Source of the DNA: Nitrospirota bacterium
GTDB lineage: Bacteria > Nitrospirota_A > Leptospirillia > Leptospirillales > Leptospirillaceae
NCBI GenBank assembly: GCA_021844645.1
Contig: JAKBTA010000002.1
Span: 1 to 60,959, forward strand
Reading direction: 5' to 3'
DNA: 60,959 bases
A model generated the notes under the pieces. The model ran no database searches. It was not told the DNA's origin and saw only the letters and a program-made list of their open reading frames with translations. Position 1 is the first letter of the stretch. Every line of letters starts with the position of its first letter. Position numbers and translations under genes: made by a program. Of the stretch, positions 1-9,015 are shown one piece after another.

Positions 1-1
1 G

Positions 2-121
2 ATTAAATATGACGAAGTTTCAATGTTTCACGGTATGGATATTTGTTTTACTACTACAGCAAAGACCGATGTTGAAGGAAGGACTTTGTTAAAACTTTTA
101 GGTATTCCTTTCAAAAAGTAA
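2..121 (+). CDS. rplE: 50S ribosomal protein L5, C-terminal end (partial)
   Basis: Only the last 39 residues and the stop codon lie inside the window; the gene begins upstream. The visible part contains the typical L5 ending, with a [20 protein letters not shown] segment followed by a leucine-rich C-terminus. L5 binds 5S rRNA in the large subunit. Its place directly before rpsN is the canonical spc operon order, which supports the call despite the short fragment. Confidence 0.9.
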   Translation: MKYDEVSMFHGMDICFTTTAKTDVEGRTLLKLLGIPFKK

Positions 122-135
122 TCCAGGAGGCATTT

Positions 136-321
136 GTGGCAAAAAAATCTCTAGAGTTAAAATCCTTAAGACCACCAAAATTCGCGGTACGGAAATATAA
201 TCGTTGTCCTTTATGTGGGCGTCCCAGAGGATATATGCGAGATTTTAAAATGTGCCGTATTTGCTTTAGAAACCTAGCGTTACAAGGTGACATCCCAGGT
301 GTAACCAAGTCCTCTTGGTAA
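136..321 (+). CDS. rpsN: 30S ribosomal protein S14, zinc-binding (type Z)
   Basis: This 61-residue protein is the short zinc-binding form of S14, which sits in the head of the small subunit. Cysteines C24, C27, C40 and C43 form two CxxC pairs for one zinc ion, and the C-terminus ends in the usual GVTKSSW. The longer cysteine-free form has about 100 residues, so length and cysteines agree. The start is GTG at 136, preceded by AGGAGG five bases upstream. It lies 14 bp after rplE and 25 bp before rpsH, in the standard order. Confidence 0.97.
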   Translation: MAKKSLELKSLRPPKFAVRKYNRCPLCGRPRGYMRDFKMCRICFRNLALQGDIPGVTKSSW

Positions 322-346
322 AATACTAGAAGAAAGGTGAATTAAT

Positions 347-745
347 ATGTCAATGACGGATCCTATTGCAGATCTTCTTACTCGAATCAGGAATGCGAAC
401 ATGAGGCTCCATAATGAAGTTCAATGCCAACATTCAAAAATCAAGGAAGAAATCTGCAAAATACTAAAAGAAGAGGGCTTTATTAGCTCTTATTCTGTTA
501 AAGAAGAAAATTCTAAAAAAGATCTTCTGATCAATCTTCGTTACGTAAAAGATCGGAAAAAAATTCTGACCGGAATAAAAAGAATATCTTCTCCCGGCTT
601 AAGAGTATATCGGAAGAGTGATGAGCATAAGTCTTTAATGGGTGGGCTTGGTGTAACTATCTTGACCACCTCTAAAGGTGTCATGACAGATACAAGGGCC
701 AAGTCCGAGAATCTCGGTGGAGAAGTGATCTGTCAAGTTTGGTAA
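347..745 (+). CDS. rpsH: 30S ribosomal protein S8
   Basis: S8 is a primary 16S rRNA-binding protein of the small-subunit platform and in other bacteria also a translational repressor of the spc operon. The protein has 132 residues, the normal length. It opens with MTDPIADLLTRIRNA and ends with GGEVICQVW, both family hallmarks. The ATG at 347 follows an AGAAAGGTG Shine-Dalgarno sequence. It lies between rpsN and rplF in canonical spc order. Confidence 0.98.
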   Translation: MSMTDPIADLLTRIRNANMRLHNEVQCQHSKIKEEICKILKEEGFISSYSVKEENSKKDLLINLRYVKDRKKILTGIKRISSPGLRVYRKSDEHKSLMGGLGVTILTTSKGVMTDTRAKSENLGGEVICQVW

Positions 746-768
746 AACGTTAACCCAAAGGAAATACA

Positions 769-1308
769 ATGTCCAGAATTGGTAAAAAACCTATTGTAGT
801 ACCTCCAGGGGTCACTGTTAATCAGAAGAATTCTTCATTAGAATTTAAGGGACCACATGGAACCTTGTCTCATGAATTACCTGAAGGGTTTGTTCTTGAA
901 AAGAAAGAGAATGAGTTAACGCTGATTCGTCCTTCAGATGATCGCAAGGATAAATCATTTCATGGGCTGCATCGTTCTCTGATCGCTAATAAAATCCAGG
1001 GAGTCAGCGATCCATTTAAAAAAGTACTCGAACTTGTTGGGATTGGATATAGAGCCCAATTGAATGGGACGGTCATTTCTTTAAACGTAGGTTTTACCCA
1101 TCCGGTTGAAATGCCTCTTCCTTCTGGAGTAAAGGCATCTATTGAAAAACAGACCGTTATTACCCTGACTTGTTCTGATAAACAGTTATTAGGTCAGTTT
1201 GCCGCTGATATCAGGGGAATTAAGCCACCTGAGCCTTATAAAGGTAAGGGAATCAAATATTCCGGCGAAAAGATTCTTCGTAAAGAAGGCAAAACAGGTA
1301 AAAAATAA
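769..1308 (+). CDS. rplF: 50S ribosomal protein L6
   Basis: L6 is a large-subunit protein near the factor-binding site. The 179-residue product starts MSRIGKKPI and carries the C-terminal rRNA-binding segment IRGIKPPEPYKGKGIKY, both diagnostic. The length is normal. The ATG at 769 has AAAGGAAA upstream. The gene sits 23 bp after rpsH and 11 bp before rplR, so it is part of the same transcription unit. Confidence 0.98.
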   Translation: MSRIGKKPIVVPPGVTVNQKNSSLEFKGPHGTLSHELPEGFVLEKKENELTLIRPSDDRKDKSFHGLHRSLIANKIQGVSDPFKKVLELVGIGYRAQLNGTVISLNVGFTHPVEMPLPSGVKASIEKQTVITLTCSDKQLLGQFAADIRGIKPPEPYKGKGIKYSGEKILRKEGKTGKK

Positions 1309-1319
1309 AGGAGTAAGAA

Positions 1320-1676
1320 GTGTCTAAAGATACAAGAGCTTCCACCAGAAAAATGAAACACACTCGGGTTCGAAAAAAAATTCAAGGTACAGCGGAGAGA
1401 CCTCGTTTGACTGTTTTTAGGAGTCTAAAATATATCTATGCTCAAGTTATAGATGATAAAACAGGAAATACTTTGGTTTCAGCCTCTTCTTTAGTAAATA
1501 CAACTGCTAAATCGAAGGACTCTGTTGCTGCAGCCAAGGAAGTAGGTCAAACACTTGGAACTCTGGCAAAATCCAAAAATATTCAAAAAGTTGTTTTTGA
1601 CAGAGGCGGCTATATCTATCATGGCCGTATTAAGGCGTTGGCTGAGGGTGCTCGAGAGGCCGGATTAGAATTTTAA
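1320..1676 (+). CDS. rplR: 50S ribosomal protein L18
   Basis: L18 binds 5S rRNA together with L5. The 118-residue protein has the basic N-terminus ([14 protein letters not shown] type), the RPRLTVFRS motif and the C-terminal [30 protein letters not shown] ending. The start is GTG at 1320, eight bases after AAAGGAG. It lies between rplF and rpsE, as in other spc operons. Confidence 0.97.
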   Translation: MSKDTRASTRKMKHTRVRKKIQGTAERPRLTVFRSLKYIYAQVIDDKTGNTLVSASSLVNTTAKSKDSVAAAKEVGQTLGTLAKSKNIQKVVFDRGGYIYHGRIKALAEGAREAGLEF

Positions 1677-1704
1677 GTGTTGATACTCATCAGGAGGACC
1701 ATCA

Positions 1705-2187
1705 GTGATTCCCCAGACAGAACCAGGTACGTTGAAAGATAAAGTAGTTTTTATTAATAGGGTCTCAAAAGTTGTTAAAGGTGGAAAAAGATTTTCTTTT
1801 TCTGCTTTAGTGGTTGTTGGGGATGGAAACGGGAAAGTTGGTTTTGGAAAAGGGAAAGCAGGGGAAGTTCCTGATGCGATAAAAAAAGCGGTGGAAAATG
1901 CCAAAAAAAGCATGATTACAGTTCCATTGCGCCAAACAACTGTTCCTCATGAAGTTCTCGGCCATTTTGGTGCAGAAGATGTGATGATCAAGCCTGCTTC
2001 AGAAGGAACTGGAATGATTGCCGGAGGCGCCGTTCGAGCCGTCATGGAGGTATTAGGGGTTTCAAATATACTTTGTAAGTCCCTTGGCTCAGGTAATCCC
2101 TATAATGTTGTCAGAGCTACAATGGATGGGTTGAGCAGACTTCATAGTTATCACGATGTGATGTCAGAAAGAAAGTCTGCTAATTAA
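1705..2187 (+). CDS. rpsE: 30S ribosomal protein S5
   Basis: S5 helps maintain decoding fidelity on the small subunit. The 160-residue protein contains the RNA-binding segment [19 protein letters not shown], the [15 protein letters not shown] loop and the C-terminal S5 domain with [18 protein letters not shown]. The start is GTG at 1705 after an AGGAGG sequence at about 1691. The context is spc operon, 28 bp after rplR. Confidence 0.98.
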   Translation: MIPQTEPGTLKDKVVFINRVSKVVKGGKRFSFSALVVVGDGNGKVGFGKGKAGEVPDAIKKAVENAKKSMITVPLRQTTVPHEVLGHFGAEDVMIKPASEGTGMIAGGAVRAVMEVLGVSNILCKSLGSGNPYNVVRATMDGLSRLHSYHDVMSERKSAN

Positions 2188-2210
2188 AAAATACAAAGCC
2201 TGAGGTGATA

Positions 2211-2402
2211 ATGACAAGCTCTAGTGGAAAGTTGGAAATTACTTTGAACAGGAGTTTAATCGGAGTTCCGCTTAAAGTAAAAAAGGTTGCAATAGCCATT
2301 GGCTTAACTAAACCAAATCAAAAAGTAATAAGAGTTAGCCACCCCACTATCGATGGGATGATTTTTAAAATTCAGCATTTAGTTACAGTAAAAACAATAT
2401 AA
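2211..2402 (+). CDS. rpmD: 50S ribosomal protein L30
   Basis: This 63-residue protein matches bacterial L30: it has the LNRSLIGVPLKVKKVAIAIGL-type core (residues about 10-31) and a VRVSHPTIDGMI segment. I chose ATG 2211 because GAGGTGAT precedes it. An in-frame GTG at 2205 would lie inside that Shine-Dalgarno sequence and would add only two residues. The position between rpsE and rplO is canonical. Confidence 0.93.
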   Translation: MTSSSGKLEITLNRSLIGVPLKVKKVAIAIGLTKPNQKVIRVSHPTIDGMIFKIQHLVTVKTI

Positions 2403-2419
2403 GAAACGATGAGGATAAG

Positions 2420-2875
2420 ATGAAAATTCACGATTTAACTCCAGCTCCAGGCTCTACTCACCGTAAAAAAAGGGTAGGTAGGGGCCCAGGCTCTGGCCAT
2501 GGAAAAACTTCTACCAAAGGGCACAAAGGCCAACATGCTCGATCAGGCGGAGTCAAGCCCCCTGGTTTTGAAGGTGGTCAAATGCCTTTAGTCTTAAGAA
2601 TTCCTAAAAGAGGTTTTACTCCACTAAATAGGGATAATGTGGTTATTTATAATTTGTCCAGACTTGAAGAGTATTCTTTTCCAGATAATACCGTAACCTA
2701 TGAAACCTTAGCAGACTTGGGGATTTTAAAAGGTAAGTTTGATAGGGTTAAAATTCTTGGAAATGGTGAAGTTTCTAAGGCATATAAAATTTTAGATTTA
2801 GAGGTCAGTGCTTCAGCAAAGAATAAAATTGAGTCTGCGGGTGGCCAAGTGGTCTCAACCTTAATTTCCGAATAA
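2420..2875 (+). CDS. rplO: 50S ribosomal protein L15
   Basis: L15 is a late-assembly large-subunit protein. The 151-residue product starts MKIHDLTPAPGSTHRKKRVGRG and has the glycine- and lysine-rich N-terminal tail that penetrates rRNA, then the globular C-terminal domain ending in GGQVVSTLI. ATG 2420 is preceded by GATGAGGATAAG, a modest Shine-Dalgarno sequence. It lies directly upstream of secY, as is usual. Confidence 0.97.
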   Translation: MKIHDLTPAPGSTHRKKRVGRGPGSGHGKTSTKGHKGQHARSGGVKPPGFEGGQMPLVLRIPKRGFTPLNRDNVVIYNLSRLEEYSFPDNTVTYETLADLGILKGKFDRVKILGNGEVSKAYKILDLEVSASAKNKIESAGGQVVSTLISE

Positions 2876-2899
2876 TTTTAATAGGTTAGGACTACGACT

Positions 2900-4213
2900 T
2901 TGTTTGAAAGAATATCTAAGGTAATCGGGAACATTGGAAAGATACCTGAGTTGCGCCAACGCATTCTTTTTACATTGGGAATGTTGGCTGTATATAGAAT
3001 AGGAGCTTATATTCCCACTCCAGGAGTAAACGGGAATGCTCTCTCCGTCTATCTTCATCAAAATGGAGGGGCTCTTATTGGGTTTTTTGATATGTTTTCG
3101 GGTGGGGCGTTATCTCGCTTGACGATCTTTGCCTTAGGTATTATGCCCTATATTTCTGCCTCCATCATTTTACAATTGTTAACGGTGGTGCATCCAGCCT
3201 TACAGGCATTAGCTAAAGAGGGAGAAAGAGGTCGTAAGGTTATCACAAAATATACTCGATACCTTACGGTGTTAATCGCTCTGATTCAATCTTTTGGCAT
3301 TGCTGTTGGTTTGGAAAGCATGAACCATGGTCAGTTTGTGCCTCATCCTGGCATTGGTTTCAGGTTGTTGGTGGTAATTACCCTGACAACTGCTACTACT
3401 TTTATTATGTGGCTTGGGGAGCAAATAACTGAGCGAGGTGTAGGAAACGGGATTAGCTTAATTATTTTCTCTGGAATTATTGCAAGATTGCCTTCTGCCA
3501 TCCTCAATACTTACAAGCTCTATAATCAAGGAGAGTTATCAGGTTTCCTTATTATTGGTCTTTTATTTATGGTTGCGGCTATTGTAGGTTCAATAGTATT
3601 TATTGAAACGGCAAGAAGAAAAGTTCCAGTACAATATGCCAAAAGACTTGTTGGGAATAAGATGATGGGTGGGCAATCAACTTATATTCCCTTAAAAATA
3701 AATACGGCTGGGGTTATTCCCCCAATATTTGCTTCGTCTTTAATCGCTTTCCCTGCAACTATTGCTAGTTTTATTACGGTCCCTTGGATACAAAATGTAG
3801 GCAAGTCTTTGTCTCCGGGAAGTTTTTCATACACGCTACTCTATGTTTTGTTGATTATTTTTTTCAGTTTTTTTTATACAGCTGTAGTCCTTAATCCAGC
3901 TGATATTGCTGAAAACATGCAAAAATATGGTGGATATATCCCCGGTATCAGACCTGGTCAAAATACTTCTACTTTTTTTTACGGGATTATGAACCGGATA
4001 ACCTTAGTTGGAGCGCTGTATCTTTCTGTTGTATGCGTTGTTCCAGAGCTCCTGATTTACAAACTGCATGTTCCTTTTTATTTTGGCGGTACTTCTTTAT
4101 TGATTGTTATTGGTGTTTCCCTTGACACTGCCCAACAAATCGAGTCCTATATGATGTCAAGAAATTATGAAGGTTTTCTTAAAAAAACTCGAATTAAAGG
4201 GAGGGCGTCATAG
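2900..4213 (+). CDS. secY: Protein translocase subunit SecY
   Basis: SecY forms the channel of the SecYEG translocon in the inner membrane. The 437-residue length is typical, and the sequence shows ten hydrophobic segments, the plug-region FFDMFSGGALSRLTIFALGIMPYISASI segment (positions about 57-85) and the cytoplasmic loop PVQYAKR before GGQSTYIPLKIN. The start is TTG at 2900, an unusual start for this gene, with AGG-rich sequence about 10 bases upstream. The gene is followed immediately by adk. Confidence 0.97.
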   Translation: MFERISKVIGNIGKIPELRQRILFTLGMLAVYRIGAYIPTPGVNGNALSVYLHQNGGALIGFFDMFSGGALSRLTIFALGIMPYISASIILQLLTVVHPALQALAKEGERGRKVITKYTRYLTVLIALIQSFGIAVGLESMNHGQFVPHPGIGFRLLVVITLTTATTFIMWLGEQITERGVGNGISLIIFSGIIARLPSAILNTYKLYNQGELSGFLIIGLLFMVAAIVGSIVFIETARRKVPVQYAKRLVGNKMMGGQSTYIPLKINTAGVIPPIFASSLIAFPATIASFITVPWIQNVGKSLSPGSFSYTLLYVLLIIFFSFFYTAVVLNPADIAENMQKYGGYIPGIRPGQNTSTFFYGIMNRITLVGALYLSVVCVVPELLIYKLHVPFYFGGTSLLIVIGVSLDTAQQIESYMMSRNYEGFLKKTRIKGRAS

Positions 4214-4214
4214 C

Positions 4215-4880
4215 TTGATAAATGCAAAAATTGTTTTTATTGGACCACCGGGGGTAGGTAAGGGTACCCAAGCTAATGTCTTGGCCGAAATATACGGCAT
4301 TTCCAAATTGGCTACGGGAGATCTTTTAAGAGAAGCTTTAAAAAATGCGACTGAGTTGGGTTTAAACGCGAAGAAGTATATGGAGTCAGGCCAATTAGTC
4401 CCTGATTCTCTTGTCTTGGAATTGATTTATGAGAATATTCTCTCATTACCTTCTATGACTGGATTTATTCTGGATGGTTTTCCGAGAACGTTATCGCAAG
4501 CAAAATCCTTAGATGAATTTTTAGGAAAAAAAGGTTACAATCTCAATTTGGCCATCGAATTTGTAATGGATGAGGAAGATCGGATCTCACGGTTATCTGG
4601 GCGCCGGTTATGTCCACAGTGCCAAAGAACATATCATGTTCTTTATGCAAAACCTAAAAATGATAATCTTTGCGATTTTTGTAAAGTTCCACTAAAACAA
4701 CGCTCGGATGATCACGAAGATATTATTCGCCAGAGATCGGCTGTGTATTGGGAAGCAACAAACCCACTTATAGAATATTACAAGAAAAAAGATATCTTAA
4801 AAGTAGTCGATGCAAGTAAGCCGATTCCTGTGGTTACAGACAGTGTTAAGTCAATATTTGATAATTTTGTGATTAAATGA
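4215..4880 (+). CDS. adk: Adenylate kinase, zinc-LID type
   Basis: The enzyme interconverts ATP plus AMP with two ADP. I start it at TTG 4215, one base after the secY stop, because GGGAGGG lies just upstream and the P-loop GPPGVGKGT then falls at residues 10-18, as expected. An in-frame ATG at 4167 inside secY would add 16 unmatched residues. The product is 221 residues. The AMP-binding LATGDLLR and DGFPRT motifs are present. The LID domain carries four cysteines (C133, C136, C153, C156), the zinc-binding version known from Gram-positives and thermophiles. Its stop overlaps the map start as ATGA. Confidence 0.96.
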   Translation: MINAKIVFIGPPGVGKGTQANVLAEIYGISKLATGDLLREALKNATELGLNAKKYMESGQLVPDSLVLELIYENILSLPSMTGFILDGFPRTLSQAKSLDEFLGKKGYNLNLAIEFVMDEEDRISRLSGRRLCPQCQRTYHVLYAKPKNDNLCDFCKVPLKQRSDDHEDIIRQRSAVYWEATNPLIEYYKKKDILKVVDASKPIPVVTDSVKSIFDNFVIK

Positions 4881-5635
4881 TCTATCTTAAAACAGAACAA
4901 GAGATTTTAAAAATAAAAAATTCTTCTCAAATTGTAGCTCTGGGATTGGACAAAATAAAAAAACATATAAGGCCCGGGGTCACTCTTCTAGAGTTAGACA
5001 AGATAGCTGAGGAGCATGCGCTATCTTGTGGTGCTAAGCCTGCATTTAAAGGGTATCACTCCTACCCTGCATCCTTATGTACCTCAGTGAACGATGTAGT
5101 CGTTCATGGGATTCCCAGTACATACAAACTTAAAGAGGGGGATATTGTAGGGATAGATTACGGGGTTTTTTTTGATGGCTTTTTTGGTGACTCCGCCATG
5201 ACTGTTCCCGTTGGAGATGTTTCTGAGACTGCTAAAAAATTAATCGCCGTAACCCAAGAGTCCCTTTTTAGGGGTATCGCCGAGGCCAAACCAGGAAACC
5301 GGATTGGAGACATCGGCAATGCTGTTCAATCTTATGCCGAGTCTTTTGGTTTTTCTGTAGTGCGCAATTTTGTTGGCCATGGTATTGGAAAAAAGTTGCA
5401 CGAAGATCCACAAATTCCAAATTACGGAGCTCGGGGAAAAGGTATAAAACTCGAGGTGGGGATGGTTTTGGCTATTGAACCTATGATCAATGCCGGGCAT
5501 TACGATACGACTGTACTCGAAGATGGCTGGACTGCAGTCACTCGGGACCACTCACTGTCAGCACATTACGAACACACGATTGCGATTACAAAAGGGGGGC
5601 CGGTCATTCTAAGTTTGCTTCCGGACCTTTCTTAA
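4877..5635 (+). CDS. map: Methionine aminopeptidase, type I
   Basis: The enzyme removes the initiator methionine from new proteins. The 252-residue protein has the type Ia pita-bread fold signatures: YPASLCTSVNDVVVHGIP, GDIVGIDYG with the first metal aspartate, GDSAMTVPVG, VGHGIGKKLHEDPQIPN with the metal histidine, and AIEPMI with a metal glutamate. The start ATG at 4877 overlaps the adk stop by four bases (ATGA), implying translational coupling. It precedes infA by 9 bp, as in many spc operons. Confidence 0.97.
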   Translation: MIYLKTEQEILKIKNSSQIVALGLDKIKKHIRPGVTLLELDKIAEEHALSCGAKPAFKGYHSYPASLCTSVNDVVVHGIPSTYKLKEGDIVGIDYGVFFDGFFGDSAMTVPVGDVSETAKKLIAVTQESLFRGIAEAKPGNRIGDIGNAVQSYAESFGFSVVRNFVGHGIGKKLHEDPQIPNYGARGKGIKLEVGMVLAIEPMINAGHYDTTVLEDGWTAVTRDHSLSAHYEHTIAITKGGPVILSLLPDLS

Positions 5636-5644
5636 GGAGTATTT

Positions 5645-5863
5645 GTGCCAAAGGAAGACATTATTGAGGTTCAAGGATCGGTTCTTGAGACTCTGCCCAA
5701 TGCGATGTTTCGAGTTGAACTTGAAAACGGGCACAAAGTTCTTGCCCATATCTCCGGGAAAATGCGTATGCATTATATAAAGATTCTCCCGGGAGATAAA
5801 GTAACAATTGAGCTATCTCCCTATGACTTGACCCGGGGAAGAATTACTTACCGTTTTAAATGA
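5645..5863 (+). CDS. infA: Translation initiation factor IF-1
   Basis: IF-1 occupies the ribosomal A site during initiation. The 72-residue protein has the full OB-fold pattern, starting [25 protein letters not shown] and ending [15 protein letters not shown], and matches the family's usual 72 residues exactly. The start is GTG at 5645 with TAAGGAG upstream. It lies between map and rpmJ. Confidence 0.98.
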   Translation: MPKEDIIEVQGSVLETLPNAMFRVELENGHKVLAHISGKMRMHYIKILPGDKVTIELSPYDLTRGRITYRFK

Positions 5864-5872
5864 GGGATAAAA

Positions 5873-5986
5873 ATGAAGGTGAGAGCGTCAGTTAAACCAA
5901 TCTGTTCGAAGTGCAAGGTCATCAGAAGAAAAGGTATTTTACGAGTAAAGTGCGAAAACCCAAGGCACAAACAACGACAAGGTTAA
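5873..5986 (+). CDS. rpmJ: 50S ribosomal protein L36, zinc type
   Basis: This 37-residue gene starts [15 protein letters not shown] and ends NPRHKQRQG. It keeps the zinc ligands C11, C14 and C27 and the histidine at 32 of the standard CxxC...C...H site. ATG 5873 has GAGGGAT upstream. Its position between infA and rpsM and its length are canonical. Confidence 0.96.
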   Translation: MKVRASVKPICSKCKVIRRKGILRVKCENPRHKQRQG

Positions 5987-5998
5987 GGAGGCGTTCAA

Positions 5999-6370
5999 TT
6001 GGCACGTATTGTTGGTATCGATTTACCGAAGAATAAAAGAGTAGAAATTGGACTCACCTATATTTATGGTATTGGTCGGGCTACATCCCTCGAGTTATTA
6101 GCAAAGACTCAAATCGATCCTAACAAAAGGGTGAAAGACCTGACAGATGAAGAAACCGCTCGGTTGAGAGAAATTATTGAGGCTCTAACTGTTGAAGGGG
6201 ATTTACGGCGTCAGGTTACCCAAAATATCAAGCGTAAAATGGACATTGGCTGCTATGCTGGTTTGCGTCACCGCAGAGGATTACCCGTTAGGGGACAAAG
6301 AACAAAGACAAACGCACGTACAAGGAAAGGTCCTAAAAAGGGTATCGGAGCTAAGAAAAAAACAGGTTGA
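5999..6370 (+). CDS. rpsM: 30S ribosomal protein S13
   Basis: S13 contacts 23S rRNA and the P-site tRNA from the head of the small subunit. The 123-residue protein starts [25 protein letters not shown] and has the C-terminal [22 protein letters not shown] segment, both diagnostic. The start is TTG at 5999, with a strong AAGGAGG eight bases upstream that fixes the start. It opens the alpha-operon portion, 12 bp after rpmJ. Confidence 0.98.
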   Translation: MARIVGIDLPKNKRVEIGLTYIYGIGRATSLELLAKTQIDPNKRVKDLTDEETARLREIIEALTVEGDLRRQVTQNIKRKMDIGCYAGLRHRRGLPVRGQRTKTNARTRKGPKKGIGAKKKTG

Positions 6371-6398
6371 TTTTTGAAAATACAAATATGGGGGAGTA

Positions 6399-6785
6399 AT
6401 GGGAGTTAAAAAAGTAACGAAGAAAAAAGATAAAAAATCTATCCCAATGGGTGTCATTCACATCCATGCATCATTTAACAACACTATCGTTTCGATTGCA
6501 GATCCGAATGGAGATGTTGTGTCTTGGTCTAGTTCTGGTGCCCAAGGTTTCAAAGGCTCAAGGAAGAGTACCCCATTTGCAGCGCAAAAGGCAGCTGAAG
6601 TTGCAGTTAAAAAAGCTGTGGACTCAGGTATGAAATCTTGCGACGTATTCGTTAAAGGGCCAGGTTCAGGGCGTGAATCAGCAATACGAGCCCTACAAAC
6701 TTTCGGGGTTAAGATCAACCTTATTAAAGATGTTACACCTATTCCTCATAATGGTTGCCGTCCACCTAAACGTCGTCGCGTCTAA
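6399..6785 (+). CDS. rpsK: 30S ribosomal protein S11
   Basis: S11 is a platform protein near the mRNA exit. The 128-residue product has the [18 protein letters not shown] segment, the [19 protein letters not shown] segment and the C-terminal [18 protein letters not shown] tail typical of the family. ATG 6399 is preceded by GGGGGAGT. It lies between rpsM and rpsD as expected. Confidence 0.98.
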   Translation: MGVKKVTKKKDKKSIPMGVIHIHASFNNTIVSIADPNGDVVSWSSSGAQGFKGSRKSTPFAAQKAAEVAVKKAVDSGMKSCDVFVKGPGSGRESAIRALQTFGVKINLIKDVTPIPHNGCRPPKRRRV

Positions 6786-6820
6786 TTAATTAGTTTTTAA
6801 TTTACCAAAAGGAGAAAATC

Positions 6821-7450
6821 TTGGCTCGTTATCGTGGAGCAGTTTGCCGTTTTTGTCGTCGTGAGGGTGTTAAGCTCTTTTTAAAAGGGGTTCGTTGTTT
6901 GTCTTCTAAGTGTGCTATTGACAGGAGAACATATCCTCCAGGTCAGCACGGACAGGCTAGAGCCAAAATATCTGAGTACGGAACCCAATTGCGAGAAAAA
7001 CAAAAAGTCAAAAGGATATTTGGAGTTCTGGAAAGACAGTTTCGGATTGCCTTTGAACACGCAGCTCGGAAAAAGGGAATTACTGGCGAGTCGCTTCTTG
7101 CTAGCCTTGAATTGAGATTGGATAGCGTTGTCTATCGGATGGGAATTGGAACATCAAGGAATGAAGCCAGAATGCTTGTAACCCATGGACATATTGAAGT
7201 CAATGGAAAGAAGGTCAACATTCCTTCTTATCAATGTAAATTACATGACTCTGTCTCTTTAAAGAACAAAACCAGAGCTAACGAGCGGATCCAGATTAAT
7301 CTCAGGGATGTCGAAGCAAGAGGCACTGTTCCATCTTGGTTGGACTTGGATAAGGCTAACTTCAGGGCTGTTGTTCGAGAGCTGCCAAAAAGAGAAGAAA
7401 TTAATATTCTTATATCGGAAAACCTCATCGTCGAGTTGTACTCAAGATGA
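6821..7450 (+). CDS. rpsD: 30S ribosomal protein S4, zinc-containing form
   Basis: S4 is a primary assembly protein and in other bacteria represses the alpha operon. The 209-residue protein has an N-terminal zinc knuckle (C9, C12, C26, C31), the RRTYPPGQHG motif, and the S4 RNA-binding domain with RLDSVVYRMGIG and RNEARMLVTHGHIEVNGKKV. The start is TTG at 6821 after AAAAGGAG. It sits immediately before rpoA. Confidence 0.98.
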   Translation: MARYRGAVCRFCRREGVKLFLKGVRCLSSKCAIDRRTYPPGQHGQARAKISEYGTQLREKQKVKRIFGVLERQFRIAFEHAARKKGITGESLLASLELRLDSVVYRMGIGTSRNEARMLVTHGHIEVNGKKVNIPSYQCKLHDSVSLKNKTRANERIQINLRDVEARGTVPSWLDLDKANFRAVVRELPKREEINILISENLIVELYSR

Positions 7451-7496
7451 TATAAGTTTTCTTCAAATTGTTATTTCTTATTAAGGAGCATCAGGC

Positions 7497-8468
7497 ATGA
7501 ATATGTTTTCCGATTTTCAGATGCCTAAATCTGTCGTAATAGACAATGAATCCCAGACAGACCGATTTCTGAAGATAGTTGTTGAACCGTTTGAAAGAGG
7601 CTATGGAACTACCTTGGGTAACTCGCTCAGAAGAGTTCTCTTGTCATCAATTCCAGGAGCAGCGATTACTGCTATTAGACATCGCGGTATCTTTCATGAG
7701 TTCTCAAATATTCCCGGAGTTCTTGAAGATGTTTCTGATATCGTGCTTAACTTGAAGGAAGTCCGAGTAAAATCTCATCACAATGATCCAATTTGGGTTC
7801 ATTTGAAGGCTTCTGGTCCAGGCAGAGTAACAGCAGGTCAAATCGAAACTCAGGGAGTTATTGAGATCCTTGATCCAGATCATCTTATTGCAACACTTGA
7901 TAAGGGAGCAACTCTGGATCTGGACTTGCAGGTATCTATAGGCAGAGGCTATGTCCCTGCGGATCGATCCAAAGAAGAAAATCTAGAGGTAGGGGTTATT
8001 CCTATCGATGCAATTTATACGCCTATAAAAAAAGTAAATTTTTATGTTGACAGTACAAGAGTTGGTCGCATGACGGACTATGATCGCCTTACGATGGAAG
8101 TTGAGACAGACGGTAGCTTAACTCCTGAGGAAGCTATTGCTCAAGCCTCTGCTTTATTGAAAGAACATCTTAACTTATTTTCTTTCGACGAGGTTTCTTC
8201 ATCATCTTCTGGCATTTCCAGCCAACCTCTTAAAATTGATCAGGTTTCTGCTGATCTTCTTGGAAAACCGGTTTCAGATCTTGATTTGTCCCTTAGGGCG
8301 CTTAGCTGTTTGAAAAATGCTCATATTGCCACAATCGGAGAGCTTATTCAAAAGTCAGAACACGAGTTGCTAGACACCAAAATATTTGGAAGAAAGTCTA
8401 TATCGGAAGTTCGGGAAGCTCTGGGAGCAATGGGCTTATCTCTTGGTCTTGATCTCCAAAACACTTGA
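7497..8468 (+). CDS. rpoA: RNA polymerase alpha subunit
   Basis: The alpha subunit dimerises to scaffold core RNA polymerase, and its C-terminal domain touches UP elements and activators. The protein has 323 residues, near the usual 310-335. The N-terminal domain carries the GYGTTLGNSLRRVLLSSIPGAAI assembly motif. The C-terminal domain (about residues 250-315) has the two helix-hairpin-helix elements with LSLRALSCLKNAHIATIGEL and KSISEVREALGAMGL. ATG 7497 follows TAAGGAG. It lies between rpsD and rplQ. Confidence 0.98.
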   Translation: MNMFSDFQMPKSVVIDNESQTDRFLKIVVEPFERGYGTTLGNSLRRVLLSSIPGAAITAIRHRGIFHEFSNIPGVLEDVSDIVLNLKEVRVKSHHNDPIWVHLKASGPGRVTAGQIETQGVIEILDPDHLIATLDKGATLDLDLQVSIGRGYVPADRSKEENLEVGVIPIDAIYTPIKKVNFYVDSTRVGRMTDYDRLTMEVETDGSLTPEEAIAQASALLKEHLNLFSFDEVSSSSSGISSQPLKIDQVSADLLGKPVSDLDLSLRALSCLKNAHIATIGELIQKSEHELLDTKIFGRKSISEVREALGAMGLSLGLDLQNT

Positions 8469-8519
8469 TCTAAACATAGTAGTTTTTTCAAAATAAGTAA
8501 AAAATAAGGAAGGAATACG

Positions 8520-8993
8520 ATGAGGCATCGTTTACAAGGAAGACAATTTGGCCGTGACTCTAACCACCGCCAAGCAATGTTTCGATCGATGATAACAGCT
8601 TTTTTTGAGCATGAACGGATTGAAACTACTCATATGAAAGCTAAAGAGCTTCGACCGATGATTGAAAAGATGATCTCCAAAGCGAGAGTTAAGTCAGTTA
8701 CAACTCTCAGAAGCCTTTTGAAAGTTATCCGGGACAAGGATGTTGCATTTCATCTTTTAGATGAGGTAGCCCCACGGTTTGTTTCAAGACCTGGTGGATA
8801 TACTCGGATTATTAAAACAAGACGAAGAATTGGAGATGGAGCTGAAATGGCAATCATCGAACTGGTTGAGCTTGGGCAGAGTTTGTCGGATAAAAGATCC
8901 AAGGCATCTAGTTCCCCATCTAAACCAAAATCTCCTTCAAATCCAGTAAATGAGTCTAAAGAATCCCAATCAAAAGGATCCTCTGTATCTTAG
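8520..8993 (+). CDS. rplQ: 50S ribosomal protein L17 with a serine-rich tail
   Basis: Residues 1 to about 119 are a standard L17, with MRHRLQGRQFGRDSNHRQAMFRSM at the start and RPGGYTRIIKTRRRIGDGAEMAIIELV at the end of the core. The remaining residues, to 157, form a low-complexity Ser/Lys/Pro tail not found in the common 117-130-residue family members. ATG 8520 has AAGGAAGG upstream. This closes the ribosomal operon, but no terminator is visible before the next gene 22 bp on. Confidence 0.96.
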   Translation: MRHRLQGRQFGRDSNHRQAMFRSMITAFFEHERIETTHMKAKELRPMIEKMISKARVKSVTTLRSLLKVIRDKDVAFHLLDEVAPRFVSRPGGYTRIIKTRRRIGDGAEMAIIELVELGQSLSDKRSKASSSPSKPKSPSNPVNESKESQSKGSSVS

Positions 8994-9015
8994 GAGTTTA
9001 TGAGGGGAAGCGACT

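Noticed and set aside
4167..4214. Start of adk at ATG 4167 inside secY.
   Set aside because: It adds 16 residues that do not match the family; TTG 4215 has a good Shine-Dalgarno sequence and puts the P-loop at the right place.
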